Shown: piece after piece, positions 37,153 through 48,605 of the stretch
Position numbering within the stretch: position 1 is the first letter of the stretch
Layout of the letters: each line of letters opens with the position of its first letter
DNA from: Chlorokybus atmophyticus
Taxonomy: Eukaryota; Streptophyta; Chlorokybophyceae; Chlorokybales; Chlorokybaceae
Length of the DNA stretch: 64,000 nt
Direction: 5' to 3'
Assembly: GCA_009103225.1 (NCBI GenBank)
Contig: RHPI01003330.1
Coordinates: 346,604 to 410,603, forward strand
The notes under the pieces: model-generated
Databases searched by the model: none
Told to the model about the DNA's origin: nothing
The model's input: only the letters and a program-made list of their open reading frames with translations
Position numbers and translations under genes: made by a program

Positions 37153-38753
37153 ATGGCGGCGATCATAGCCGCTCAAGCCTCAACTGCTTATAAGTACGTT
37201 GCTTTGTCGCACTGGCACCATGGCTTAGGGCATTGCCTCTGGCACGCATTGCCACAGTGCCTGTGTAATTGTGGTCAACTCTTGCAGGTTCTTGCAAATT
37301 GCACCTTTAAAGCATTGAGCGATCTACACTTGTTGTAGTATGTAAGTCATTACATCGCAACGAAATAGCTAATGCGCTGGTTGCCACCAGCTGAATCAGC
37401 AATTGCTGTCCAAATGCCGTGCCTGGCATATTGCTGGGAAGCAAGTGTTAGCTATAAGGTCATTGCATCGTGCTGTATTAGGCTTTGGTTTCACAGAGTA
37501 ATTGCATTTCTGTCGTTATGCATTGACTGTTGCGGCATCGCATTGCATCAGATCGCAAGTGCTGCGAAGCGAGTTCTATGGAGCACAGCAGCTGCGATTG
37601 CCGCGCGCCTCAAGGCCACAGGCTTACTCGTCGAGGCCAATGCAGGTAAGCTGATATAGGCGCAAGATAGCAGAACCCCATTGTGCATAGATGTAGCAGC
37701 AATACTCGTACTCCACCAATGTTCATACATGCCCGCAATTACACGCATGTTCCGCGACAGATACGCGCAATCTCTCTCTCTTGAAACTTGCTGCATGCTG
37801 CATGTTGTACATGCAAAGCTGTTGGCACAACGCATGCGTGTTGCAGGTCGAGATGGCTCTGACCAAGGAAAGGAAGGCTGAACAAATACAGCTGCTGAAG
37901 AATGAGCTGAGCGAGACTGTTCTCATTGCTGGCCTTGAGTACAAGGGGCTTACGGTATGAAACTATGCCAGCATGTTGCAACCAGATGAGTGTAAGCGTG
38001 ATTTATATATGAATTATAAATCTGCACCAGAAATAGATCTGTTTCGCATGTCCTTGTGACATGATGCTTGTAAGGCAGTATACGCTCACATAATGTGCGT
38101 GGTACTTTGCTTAGAAATCCATGCTGCTAAGTTTGGTAAAAAAACCCAGCACGGTATTGTGCGCGCGCCTGTGTGGGTCTGTAGTTTGTTGCACGAGATT
38201 TTCATACTTGCTTGCCGAGCAGGTGTCCCAGTTGCAGACCTTCCGCCGCACTCTGCCCAAGAGCACGAAGCTGCGGATCATGAAGAACACTGTCCTGAAG
38301 CAAGCCATTGCCGGTAACGATCAATGGAAGGCTTTGGAGCCTGTTGCCAAAGGCCAGAATGCGTGGATGTTTATCAAGAGTGATGAGGAGCTCACTGTTG
38401 CTATCAAGGTGTGGAAGTGCAGGATCAGTTGATTGGTGCACAAGTTGTATGCATGTTCATGGTGTAAACATGCGGTCGTTGTGCAGGCCTTTAGGACACT
38501 ACAGAAGGACCTGAAGCTGCAAAGTGACTTCATTGGGGGTGTCATGGAGAAGAAGGTGCTGGCTCCTGAGGACTTCAAGACACTTGAGAAGCTGCCCACG
38601 AAGATGGAGCTCATTGCAAAGATTGCTGGCGCCATCAACGCCATTCCCACAAAGGTTGCTCTCAGCGTCAAGGCCATTCCGAACAAGGTTGCATATGCTG
38701 CCAAGGCGGTCGCAGACCAGAAGGCAGAGCAAGATGGCGCGTCATCCTCTTAG
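37153..38753 (+). CDS. PRPL10: Plastid ribosomal protein L10 (uL10c)
   Basis: uL10 anchors the L7/L12 stalk on the large ribosomal subunit, here that of the plastid. Five exons (37153-37193, 37552-37645, 37847-37954, 38223-38408, 38487-38753) give 231 residues. The first 46 residues (MAAIIAAQASTAYK, then a Ser/Arg/Gln-rich stretch without acidic clusters) look like a transit peptide. The mature part starts at about ALTKERKAEQ and shows the family blocks LSETVLIAGLEYKGLT, LRIMKNTVLKQAIAG, LSVKAIPNKV and a Lys/Ala tail. Exon phases are all consistent. Its start codon lies 530 bases from that of the divergent Cdc14-like gene, with a telo-box-like motif between. Confidence 0.9.
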
Positions 38754-39137
38754 TGCAAAGAACATCCGGTCACGTCCATATCAAGTATGCCTGCGGGCAT
38801 GCAGCTATTTTCACTTTGCGCACGCTACAATAGCTACAAACTTGACATGTGAGATTTATTGCGTATACAGTATCAGACTGCTAGTCTGTACGCCATGTGG
38901 CAGTGCAATGCGGCGGCTGAGCAAGCATATTTTCCCAGCCATACAGAGCCCTTACTCAATCTTTACTAGCACGTGGAGGTCAAGCACACCCATGAGCGTG
39001 CACTCATCCAATGTACAAAACGGTAGACTGGAATGTGTTCTGATGTGCGTGTCACAATACTTGCGTAGACCGGGAATACTGTACACGCAGAAACACTGCT
39101 TTGTAACACACGGCATACACCAAAACCCACAACACTA
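38754..39137. other. Convergent 3' region
   Basis: A 384-base space between the stops of plastid L10 and the unrecognised membrane-protein gene. Nothing specific was seen in it. Confidence 0.5.
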
Positions 39138-40348
39138 TTATTGCTTAAGCAATAGGAACGTCCGCTCCCTTATCTCATCTGGCCATGTAGACTGAAACAC
39201 TCTCTGATAACCATGTTGTATCCATCTTTTGTGTGCGTCAGAGGTGTACGGGTACACTACCACTGCCAATGGTGCTGCGAACACGCAGACATTGTCAACA
39301 CAACATCGCCCTACCAGCAAACATGTGATGCGTGCCTTAGTTTCACTGGGGAACACAGCACACTCAAGGCAGTTTCAGCGTGCTAACCTCTCTCTTGCTG
39401 CAACAACTGCGAGAGCAGGTGTGGGTACAGCCTGTGCATATCCTTGGCATTAAACCAGGCGTCTGATGACGAACCAGCACCCACCAACACAATGGCTGCT
39501 GCTTGCATGTTGTGTTCAAGTTCCTTCCCTGGATTTGATCTGCATGGTCCAGAAATGTCTGTCAATGAATTTACGCATAAGATTCTGAAACCATAGTGTG
39601 CCTTGCTTTGGTCCAAGTCCCACATCGCTCACCGATCAAGCTCAACCCATTGAGCTTTCAACTCGCCATGCGATGTTCGCCTCAGGAGGTTGTTCAAAAA
39701 GTAAAACCATCGCTCTTCCTCGCAGTAAACCTGAACAAAGCTCAGTATCAATCATGCAACACTACTTCAAACCAGAATGCATAGCGAGTTGCAGAGCAAC
39801 ACCAGGTAATGACCTGCACTGCTTGTGGCGCCGGCTCTTTTACAAACTGCCACTCGTGGCGAAGCAACATGTCAGACACGGACGGCACTTGCGGCTTTGT
39901 TATGGTAACAATCGTGGAGTCTCTGCCGCAACCACTGCAATCATGTAAGCTGCATGCTATGCACAGGTACACAAGCATAACACTATGTCTGCCATAAGAC
40001 TGCATGGCATGCACAGGTGCATGCACACTTGCACAAGGTGCAGTCAGCTTGTGCAAGTGAGTGTTGCACTAACCCTGGTTGAGGTGAAGCCGTGGCTGAC
40101 GCGTCGTCAATGAACTGTGTCCGCGTGCTGCTTCCTCTCAGATAGCTTCGAAGCAGGTGCCAGATGCCACCAAGCCACCCTGTCAACGTCCCCCACACGC
40201 CCGCGCCGCGCGTCATGGACCATACGAGCAGCAGCCAGTCAAGTGGAAAACGCACCAACCTGATACGCAAAGCGCTCGCAATAAGAACAGCGAGCACAAA
40301 ACATGTTGTGTCAACAATAACACGAAGTAAGACAGCTAAGTAAGACAG
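39138..40348 (-). CDS. Unrecognised membrane protein, 5' end missing
   Basis: Five exons agree in phase: 40074-40348, 39814-39934, 39633-39730, 39388-39539, 39138-39274 (stop). They encode about 260 residues; the first exon opens after an acceptor (TTACTTAG) without a start codon, so at least one 5' exon is undetermined. The N-terminal part has a strong membrane segment (FVLAVLIASALRI) and a second hydrophobic, Trp-rich stretch (FPLDWLLLVW), then GVWGTLTGWLGGIWHLL. The rest is soluble: STIVTITKPQVPSVSDML, YCEEERWFYFLNNLLRRT, QAAAIVLVGAGSSSDAW, and VVVYPYTSDAHKRWIQHGY near the end. I do not recognise the family. The long conserved-looking soluble part after paired hydrophobic helices suggests a membrane-anchored domain, location unknown. 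Confidence 0.6.
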
Positions 40349-41583
40349 CTAAGTAAAGTATTGCAGCTTGCATGCAATGCCACTTCTTACTTCCTAAAGC
40401 AGCTGCAGCTAGCATGCTCGCACCGAGCATGCTAGGTGCAGCTGCTTTACTAAGTAATGCACATTGCCCAAGCTGGCGCAGCACGCTGCATGGCAACACA
40501 TCCGTCGGCTGATTTATACTGGGTGCATCGCAGACTTGACGCATGCCATGTGTCTAAACAAATAAAAGCTTTGCGGCACTACGACAGAAAAGCAAACAAA
40601 ACGTGCCGAATGCACTGTTTCACGCTTGAAACCGACCGAGACTCGACGGGAGGGCTTAGAGATTCAACATGCAAACCGACGTGCTGAGAAAAATCAATAT
40701 AGAAGAGCCAGAATGAAGCAAATGACTGTTACCAACACGTTTTAACATTGCCGCGTACTTCTGAGGCTGCAGGTTCGTTGGAGCTCAGCTCTCATGCTGC
40801 GCAAGCAGCAGCAAACTGCCGCTGATCCAGCCAAACCAAGCAGCAGGCCGTCACACCGCAAAAACTCCCTCTCTCTCTCACCGCTGCAGCCACCTGGACC
40901 CACTACTAAACTACAGCAACGTCGGCTCTCGAAACCTACCAGAGCACACGCTAGGCCGCTTGGCCTGGTCTAGTCTAGACCTTTTGGCTGGACCGAAAAG
41001 CGGCTAACATAGTTAACAGGGTAAACCGCAATATCCATTCAAGCATCCCAGGCCGCCAGCTGAATAGAAATTGATATCAGAAGCGGATGACCGCAGTCAA
41101 GCTTTATTCACTATGTCAGCTGAAGGCATGATGCCACGCGGCACAAAAGTGCAGCAGCAGCTTTGCTTAGCTGAGCTTAGGGCAACTGAGCAGGCAGCGG
41201 GCAGGCGGCGGTTGCGGCGGCTCTGAGGGAGTGTAGCACAGAATTGCGGGTGGTGAAAGGGGGGGTGAAGGACTCGATTTATGCACGTGTTTCCAGCTTC
41301 AGCTGAGCTCACAAAGCTGCTGCGTTGCTGAAGCAAAGGTAAGCGGGTTGAAGCAGCACTGTGTTGCAAAGCTTTGACAACGCTGTTCATACCCTGGCTT
41401 CACCTGTCAATCCTGCTTTGTCACAGTCAATGAGTAGCACCTCTGCAGCATTGAAACTGTCATCTGCGCTGTGCGAAATCGTCTATGCGTCTGCAGCGCA
41501 AGCACTTGAGACAACTGCTGCTGAGGATGCCCTTACTCACATTGATTGTGCTGTTTTAGGTCCTGTGCAGTGTCTGGGCAGTC
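40349..41583. other. Intergenic between divergent genes
   Basis: Holds the hairpin at 40395-40449 and presumably the missing 5' exon of the membrane protein. A plus-strand frame at 41427-41612 (starting MSSTSAALKLSS) could be an upstream exon of the GTPase, but I found no phase-compatible join. Short tandem copies of AAGTAAGACAGCT lie at about 40326-40356. Confidence 0.4.
40395..40449. repeat. Near-perfect 26-bp hairpin, 3-base loop
   Basis: Arms 40395-40420 and 40424-40449 pair at 25 of 26 positions around a CAC loop. The single mismatch is about half-way along. The size and shape would fit a short hairpin RNA precursor or a MITE tip-to-tip remnant. It lies 5' of the membrane-protein gene. 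Confidence 0.85.
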
Positions 41584-43139
41584 ATGGGTGCCGCCCACAG
41601 CCACATGCGTGAGCAGCAACGGCGTCAGGAAGCTGCAGAGCGTGCACGGCGTGATCGTGAGCGCGCTCGCGTGGAGGGCGTCGTAGAGCGTGTGCGGGTG
41701 TTGCAGGCAAGTGCATCTGCTCTATATGAGCGTGAGGCCAGTGCGAAGGATGTTTAAGTTCTCGTTCAACCAGGCTACGAGCATGCCATGGTAGCGCGTG
41801 CAGTTGTTCACACGATAGGAATTGTGTTTGCTGGCTTTTTCAGGCTGAACCGCCAGTGAATGTGGCTGTTCTCGGACTGCAACATCATGGAAAATCTTCT
41901 CTGATCAACACGGCCTTGCGCGTACTGAACAGGTGAGCATGTGCAACAGCATCTCTAGCACACAGTACAGGCAAATACAGCCCCTGCTATTCGCTTAAGC
42001 ATGCGTTTGACAGCTGCCAGGCATTGCACTTGATGTGACCATTGGCTACAGCTGCTGTTTGCCATGATGCTTTGTCCAATCTCAAGCTTGCACAACAGGG
42101 AGTACAATGGACCGTGGATACAGCGTGCAGAAACAGGAGTTCCGTCTGCTGAGCAGACCACTCGCATTTGCACACCTTACACCACTCCCGCTAGCATCAA
42201 GTAAACTCTTCTAGCTGTTGCACATGCTATCAATGGTTGCATGCATCTGTGGCGAACTTTCCTCGTGTATCCACATGCTCGCATTCATTCCAAGCCCAAC
42301 CTTTGTCTGCTGGCAGGTTCTTCGACACGCCTTCTGTCCACAACTTTGACAGCGAGGACCTTGCAGACATGCAAGCCATACTGGCTGGCCATCAGAACGT
42401 CCCAATAGCGCGCCATCCTTTCTCCAAAACATACAATCCCAAGAACAAGGCAGAAGTTGTAGTTCTCGTTTTCGACCTCCAGGAGCTTGAATCAGAGGGC
42501 AACAAGGCCATCTTCCAGAAGTTGGTGAACTATCTGCGCGATCCACAGCGCCCAGGCAAGCACCTGCATTTGCACTTAAGTACAACTGGGAGTGCAGATG
42601 TGCATAGCTTACTCTACATTTGTTTTCCCTCTTTACAAAGGTGGCCCTTTGCGTGTGATCATAGTCGCTTCGCATGCTGACAAGCTTGATGAGGAGGAGG
42701 TCGCTGATGGAGTGCAGAGCCTGCAGCACTTGTCTCCGATCGACTTGGTGATCCCAATGCAGGTATGCACCGTGGTCAGCATGTCTAGTCAACCCATTCC
42801 ACAACAACAACAAGTTTTGCCTTACTGACTGGTTGTCGTCCCGTTAGTTATACTTTGCGGAGAACAGTGAACAGCGGCTCATCGACACTGAGTTAAAGAT
42901 ACTGCAGGTAATTGATGAGCACTGTGGTGTGCCCTTGATATTCCTGACATAGGATATATTATGCCTTATGAAGTTGTTCGTAAGTCCCTGCTTAGGCTCA
43001 CCACACACATTGTTCTTGGCAGGTTGTGGAGCAAGCTATAGTGTATGCACTGGCGGACCGTGCCACAGGTGGAGGGCTGACAGCTGTCGGCACAGAAGAT
43101 TTTGAGAGCACATATGAAGACCTGGGCCAGCCTAGCTGA
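41584..43139 (+). CDS. P-loop GTPase, myristoylation-like N-terminus
   Basis: Exons: 41584-41706, 41844-41932, 42099-42200, 42317-42555, 42641-42762, 42848-42907, 43023-43139; 283 residues. It starts MGAAHSHM, which fits the MGxxxS myristoylation pattern, followed by a basic coiled coil (REQQRRQEAAERARRDRER). GTPase motifs are G1 GLQHHGKSSLIN, G3-like FFDTPSVHNF and G4-like VIIVASHADKLD; the β-strand EVVVLVFDLQEL lies between. It is none of the common Ras, dynamin or septin types by sight; the HAD form of G4 recalls some Roc-like GTPases. The first intron uses a GC donor (CAG/GCAAGT). The fourth could use GC at 42556 or a GT slightly downstream. The short size and lipid anchor suggest a peripheral membrane switch; function unknown. 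Confidence 0.7.
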
Positions 43140-43963
43140 AGGAAAACGTCATCCCTGTAGGTTTGCGGCAGGTGCATGCTGGTCCGCATGCATCTGCATT
43201 GAGTGCCATTCTAAGTTCATGTGTCATGTACATTTGTCCAGTAGTTTACGTGCTGTGGTAGGTAGTCGTTCTGCTGGTAAGGTGCTTCCAGCCTGTAGTT
43301 TGTAGGTTCCGATTGTGCTGTACTGGCTGCAATGCGCCCAGCCACACGTATGACTGGTGCAGTCACAGTGTACCTCTTGCCTTGCCTGTGGTCTGTGGAG
43401 AGCGTGCACTCCAACTTCACGCAGTCCACACTTGCGACGCACAGCCAGCAAATTGATCATATGGTGAGAGTATGCAATTGACACCTGCTTGCTACAACCG
43501 GTGTCTTGGGAGGCTGTTGTACTACCTTGCCCACAATAGCACATTCCATTTTCGTACACAGCAACTGATGGAGTTGGCTACTGCGGTCCTGTTTGCTTGT
43601 GGGGTGTCATGCTGATTGTGGTATTTCTTGGTTGCCATGTTTGTGTGGTTGTTAATAGGCATGGACATTACACTCTGATATAAGCTTGTCTCCAACCTTC
43701 ACAGGGGAAGATGGTCGCACTGATAATCCAAGATAATCGCCTAAGAGAAACAGAAGTCCTGATCGTGGAGGCGCAGCTGCAACCTAAAGTGGCGTGTGAC
43801 ATTTCGCGCCAGGCTCTAGCATCATTGACCTCATTACAATACAAATCAGACACAGCCCCAATCGGATGTATGCAGCGGTCTTCAACCCGCCAACTGCTGC
43901 CTCCATAGTGGCACGGCCCTGCACACCAAGTCACGCAAACATAAAGTCACTTCTGCATTGTGA
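43140..43963. other. Convergent 3' region
   Basis: About 0.8 kb between the GTPase stop and the CCDC112-like stop. TTACA at 43834-43838 may be the minus-strand poly(A) signal of the latter. No exon was recognised. Confidence 0.45.
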
Positions 43964-46900
43964 TCACTCCCCATGACCTCGACGACCAACGCACATGCCA
44001 CAACCAGGAAGACAAGCACTAATGTACTTTGCCAATCCCCCAGCCCACCTGCTTTGGTTAGCCCTCCAGTTGACAACCTTGCTCTCAAACAGCCTTTCTG
44101 CCGTCCCGTCCTTGCCTTCATTCTCGGCCCGTCGCATCCTCTCAGAGACGGTCTCGCGCAGCAGCCGATGCGGATCGCGCGACGCCGTCACCTCCAACTA
44201 CACGAGAAGTAGCGCAGCACGTTGTCAGCAGCATAGCACAGCGTGCTGTTCAATAGGTTTTTAACGTGTGTTGCGTGTGGGGTATGTCAAAGCAGAATTA
44301 TTCTGCTTTGACATACCTTCTTCAGGTACTTCTGCTGCCGCGCCTCGCGCTCTTCCCTGGCCTTCTGCTCCGCGACGCGTGCTTCACTCATTGTTCGCAG
44401 CGTCTGCATCACCTGTTGTGCAACACCAGTCATAGACTGTCACATACGAACGTGCGAGTATGCTTGGGGCTGTTGACAAGCATGTGTGTGCGCATACATG
44501 AGCGTGCACACGCGTGTGCATGCGTGCATATGTGTCTCTAACAACAATGGGCCTGCACCATGTCTTGCCGTCTCTTAAGCTCCTCTCTGTTGGCTGCCTC
44601 CAGCGCCCGCTTCTGATCCTCCTTCATGGCCTTCGCTTGAAGATCACGGTTCTGCTCTAAACGCTTCTGCTCCTCCTTTTGGGCGATGAGCTCTTGTGCA
44701 TGTGCCTGGTTCCCATGACACATTAACAATCTGGCACATTGTATTGTGTTCATGTACGCAGCTGGCTGTGAGCAGATCGCTTGCCTTCTGAGTGAGACGC
44801 TGCCTTTCAGCTTCCGCCTTTTTTTCGGCTTGCGCTGCGGCTTCTGCTGCTCGCAAGGCAGAAGAAGCCGCTTCCTTCTCTGCCTGAAGACAGACTGCTG
44901 GTCAGCGTAGCGAAGATAGAGCAATATGTAACCGGAGCTGCAGGAATACCTTCCACTGGGCGAGTTTGGCTTCCCGCTCAGCACGCTCTTCCTGCTCAAT
45001 TTCGCTTCGCTTCTCCCTCTCTCTGCGCGCCCGATGCACTGACTCGGCTTCCACCTTGCTCCTGGCTTGCGCTTTGCCCACCTGCCCTCGCAACGAGTTA
45101 ACCAACAGTATGTCCCTTAGTATGACCACAACACATGATGAGTTGAGAGCAAGTTGATGTGGTAATCGTGGCATCTCGAGGAGTATGTGCATTACCTCCT
45201 TAGCAACACGCCAGCGCTGAACCGCCGCCCGTCTCTTCTCCAGAAGTTCCTATTCGCGGAGAGCAGCATGAGCTATTGTTTACACAGCGCCAGCAGCTTA
45301 CATACAAGCAAAGCAACGACCATGGGTCTACAACATGCACAATACCGCACGCGCACACGCACACGCGCACAGGCAATCACTCTGGCGCTCACTTGCTTAT
45401 TTATTGTGCGCTCACCTCATGTTCGGCGTGCCAGCGGCAGTGGCGTACAACATCCACGCGCGAGACAGTAGGAATCTCTTCCAGCGCCAGTTGCACGACG
45501 GCCGAGTAATTGTTCTGTTTTCACAGCTCCATGTCAGAGGAAAATATACAGTTTGCAACGACACAACGTGTGCACGCTCACGTCAACGCGCGCAAGCAGC
45601 TTGCAGAACTGCTCGTGGTCGCGCGGGTCCCAACCGCCCAACGCGCCCGTCCGATCCACAAACTCCTGGACGGGTTGCGCACCCGGAGAAGATTAATCAA
45701 CAGGTTGAGTGTTGACGATGGTGATGATACTGTCATGTGTAGCTTCACGCACACATCACGCACTCACCTCAAACTCGCGCACTTCGGGAGCCACGCCGCT
45801 CTCGCTGTTTGTCCGAGACAGGCGCCTGCTGGAAGGTCTGCACAATAGCAGCAAGAGAGTGACAACATCAGCCTCGCTGGGTTGTGTCAGCATACTGTGT
45901 CAACATGCATGAGGTAGCAAGTCACTGAAACACCACTAAACCACAACAGCAGCTTGACAACAATGTACCGGCCGGGTGTGGTGGCAGGGCGCTGTTGATG
46001 ATGAGAAGTCTGTTCGACAGCCGCGTTTTTGTTGCTCCCCGCTGCCGACTCCCACTCGTCGACGCGCCGCACGGAGGCGGACACCTCCTGGCTGAGCAGT
46101 CTCTCCGCGCTCGCCAGCTCTGCAAAGCTGCACGGGTGTTTGTGTATATGTGTGCACATGCATGTGCGTGTGCGTGCGCGAGCACGAGTTTGTTGTCACC
46201 CAGATTAACAACATGTCATCCACGTCTATTAAAGCTTGCGCGCCTGCGCACTCACTGTATCTCTTCCGCTCTGTGTCTCTGTGCATACACGTGTGCGCGC
46301 ATGCACTTGTGCATCCGCAAGCAATGCATGTCATTACTGCACACAGCCAGTTGATTGACGTATATAGACAAACAAAGGTTCAGACACACGGCCACACAAG
46401 GCTACACAAGATTATCCCTGTCGTGTACCTTTCGCGCTGTGAATGCTTGAGCGATGCAATGAACTCAGCGCCTTCTTGCGGCACCGACACAACTGCGGAT
46501 GTAAGGAGACGACATTTGGTGTCAGTTTGGGAATTAGACTTTTTTACTAACGTGCTATGCACAACCATTGCTGACTGCTCACTCTGCGGGTTGCCAGCAG
46601 CCATGGATGCCGACATCTTGTTTAGCGACGCCGTCATGAGCTTGATCTGCTGCAGACTCTCCACCAGCTCGCCAGCTGGCAAACAAGCCAAAGGCACTCT
46701 GTGTGTGTGCACATGTGCGCGAGTGCGTGTTCGTGTGCGCGCGCGCGCATGTGTCTCATGACTCAATATTCATGTGCAAACAACCCAACAACACATGCTG
46801 TCCAGCTCCAGCACTTTCCTCACGTACCAAGACGCTGGCGATCAACTGCTGCCTCCTCCACCTCTCGCGCAAGATCCGTCAGCGAGTTCGGCAACGGGAC

Positions 46901-47297
46901 GCCATCGCCGTTGGGCTGTGAGCTGCCGCCCGACTGCTTCTCCAACGCACGAAGCCTGCGTGAGGCAAACGTAGAGGGAGAGGGAGATTTGGGTTTCATA
47001 TGGCTGTGTGGGTTGGGGGGCGTTTACTCTACTTCTCAACTGGCGTAATCACAGCGCATGTGCGTGAGACTACTTGTTGGAAACATGAAGTAGTCGTTCG
47101 ATCGTTGGATGCGATGGCATGTGAAGTAAGCTGTGTAGGTGGCGTCCCTTTGAGCTGCATGCACGAGTGCAGGGGGAACTGCGCTACTTTTTGGGCAGAT
47201 ATGAATGAGGAGCAAATATGTTAACAATGAATGCTTACCTCTGGCGCAAGCTGTGAGCCTCGCTGATCCAAGCAGACTTGCTAGCATTGTCATACAT
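43964..47297 (-). CDS. CCDC112: Coiled-coil protein, CCDC112 family
   Basis: CCDC112 proteins are centriolar-satellite/ciliary coiled-coil proteins. Fourteen exons join in frame to 505 residues: 47239-47297, 46828-46955, 46583-46675, 46429-46492, 45969-46127, 45768-45837, 45582-45665, 45416-45514, 45196-45249, 44950-45081, 44785-44883, 44559-44705, 44317-44412, 43964-44197. The family core is clear: EVREFE, then RTGALGGWDPRDHEQF, LALEEIPTVSRVDVVRHCHW, AEHEELLEKRRAAVQRWR and a long Glu/Lys/Arg/Ala coiled coil. SRDPHRLLRETVSERMRR near the end matches the conserved DPxRL motif. The intron after 44785 has a GC donor (AAG/GCAAGC). The donor at 44316 lies inside a perfect hairpin. Presence of this gene suggests a ciliated stage. 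Confidence 0.8.
44281..44317. repeat. Perfect hairpin covering a 5' splice site
   Basis: Arms 44281-44297 and 44301-44317 are 17-base perfect reverse complements with a TTA loop. On the minus strand the arm ending at 44317 is the last base of an exon and its neighbour GTATGT is the intron donor. The pre-mRNA could therefore pair the donor with the other arm. Confidence 0.9.
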
Positions 47298-48605
47298 CGC
47301 GCCTGCGGTGGACAGGAGTGGCGTGTAACGCTGACACAGCAGGGGAAAAGCTGGCAACGGCCGGCAAGACAAACAACGCACACCTGTGATCACTTTTGAA
47401 ATGACTTTGAATGGTCGAAGATTGTTGTTTGCGCGCGCCCCGGCCTGGTAGTTCGGCTGCAGAAGAGCGGCCTGGTCTGGTCGATTACGCCGTTGCCGTT
47501 CAAGCACGGTCGAATACAGTCGTAATGCAAGTTACGATGTTGTTGCAGGTTGGCGTGAAAACTTTCGTTCGCCTGTGCGCTTTGTCTGAAAGCTTCCGCT
47601 GTAACAAAGCACTTCCAAGCTCATAGCTTCCGGGTGACCGATGCGGATTAGGCACGGCTTATGCGCTATGTTGCCGGCGTCGCTTCGGACACACGACTAT
47701 AGCAAAAAGAGACCGGTCGCATTGGCGATGCTGCAGGCTGAGACAGCCACATTGACCGATCTGAGACCATGGTATACACCATCCGATGGTAGTGAGCCGG
47801 TCAACGGCAAAATCAATCGGCTCGCTGATAAACACCCGCATTTGGCTTCGCGCCAATGGTCAGGCAGATGTCACGTCTGATGCAACTTTCTCAAGTGCTT
47901 GGCTCGCAGAAGAACCGCAAGGAACTGAAAGTTTTACCTTCAGCGGTGTCCACGATAGGAAAGTCCAAAAGGGGCGCGCCCTATGCCGCCGATCCCCTCC
48001 GGCGTTAGCTCTGTCGCTAAGGTTTTAGCCAGTTACGTTAGCAACACAGCCCCATTCACCGTAACATAGGTTGTTTAAGCATTGCTAGCCTTCACTAACC
48101 TGCTAGCAACGTGCGATATGTACCTAATTTAATAAATGCAAGTTACCAGGGGAGGCGCTTCCATATGTTGAAGTGAGGGTCACATGACCGCGGCTTCCCG
48201 TACGTTTGCCTTTTATGGGACTTAGCCGCCTGTGCAACTCAGCGCTGTGCATGCCACAGCCCATCTGCTACTCGCCTTGTCTTGTCGTTTTCCTTTACAT
48301 GCATCAAACACAACCAGACCGGTCACGCTGTCCGCTAGTCCGACGCCCACCAGCAGCGTGTGCCACAGCTCACCCGTTGATGTCGGTCCAGCAAGATAAT
48401 ACCGCCTGTTTCTGCAGGCACTGCTGCTTGCCAGGACCTCAGGTCCCATATAAAGCAAAGAACGGGGGCAAGGTCTCTGAGGAGTCAGTGAGCACCTGCC
48501 TGCTGCCCAGGCGGCGGCGGTGGCAGCGGCGGCGAAGGAGGAGGAAGTCAGGGTTTCTGTTGCGGAACTAGCCTTTCTGTAGCTGGTAGAGCTGAGCTGC
48601 TCGCC
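47298..48605. other. Divergent region, CCDC112-like / sulfate transporter
   Basis: A 1.3-kb space between outward-facing start codons. Frames at 47641-48028 show no recognisable family. AGGGTTT at 48550-48556 lies 50 bases before the transporter start (listed separately). GGC/GGA triplets occur at about 48500-48545. Confidence 0.45.
48550..48556 (+). promoter_or_regulatory. Telo-box-like motif before SulP gene
   Basis: AGGGTTT lies 50 bases upstream of the sulfate-transporter ATG, in the same sense as the copies before plastid L10 and the J-domain gene. It probably falls in the promoter or 5' untranslated region. Confidence 0.35.

Noticed and set aside
46150-46766. Long frames around 46.2-46.8 kb not matching CCDC112
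   Set aside because: They include GTGCGC simple repeats inside introns; only short parts are exons on the minus strand.
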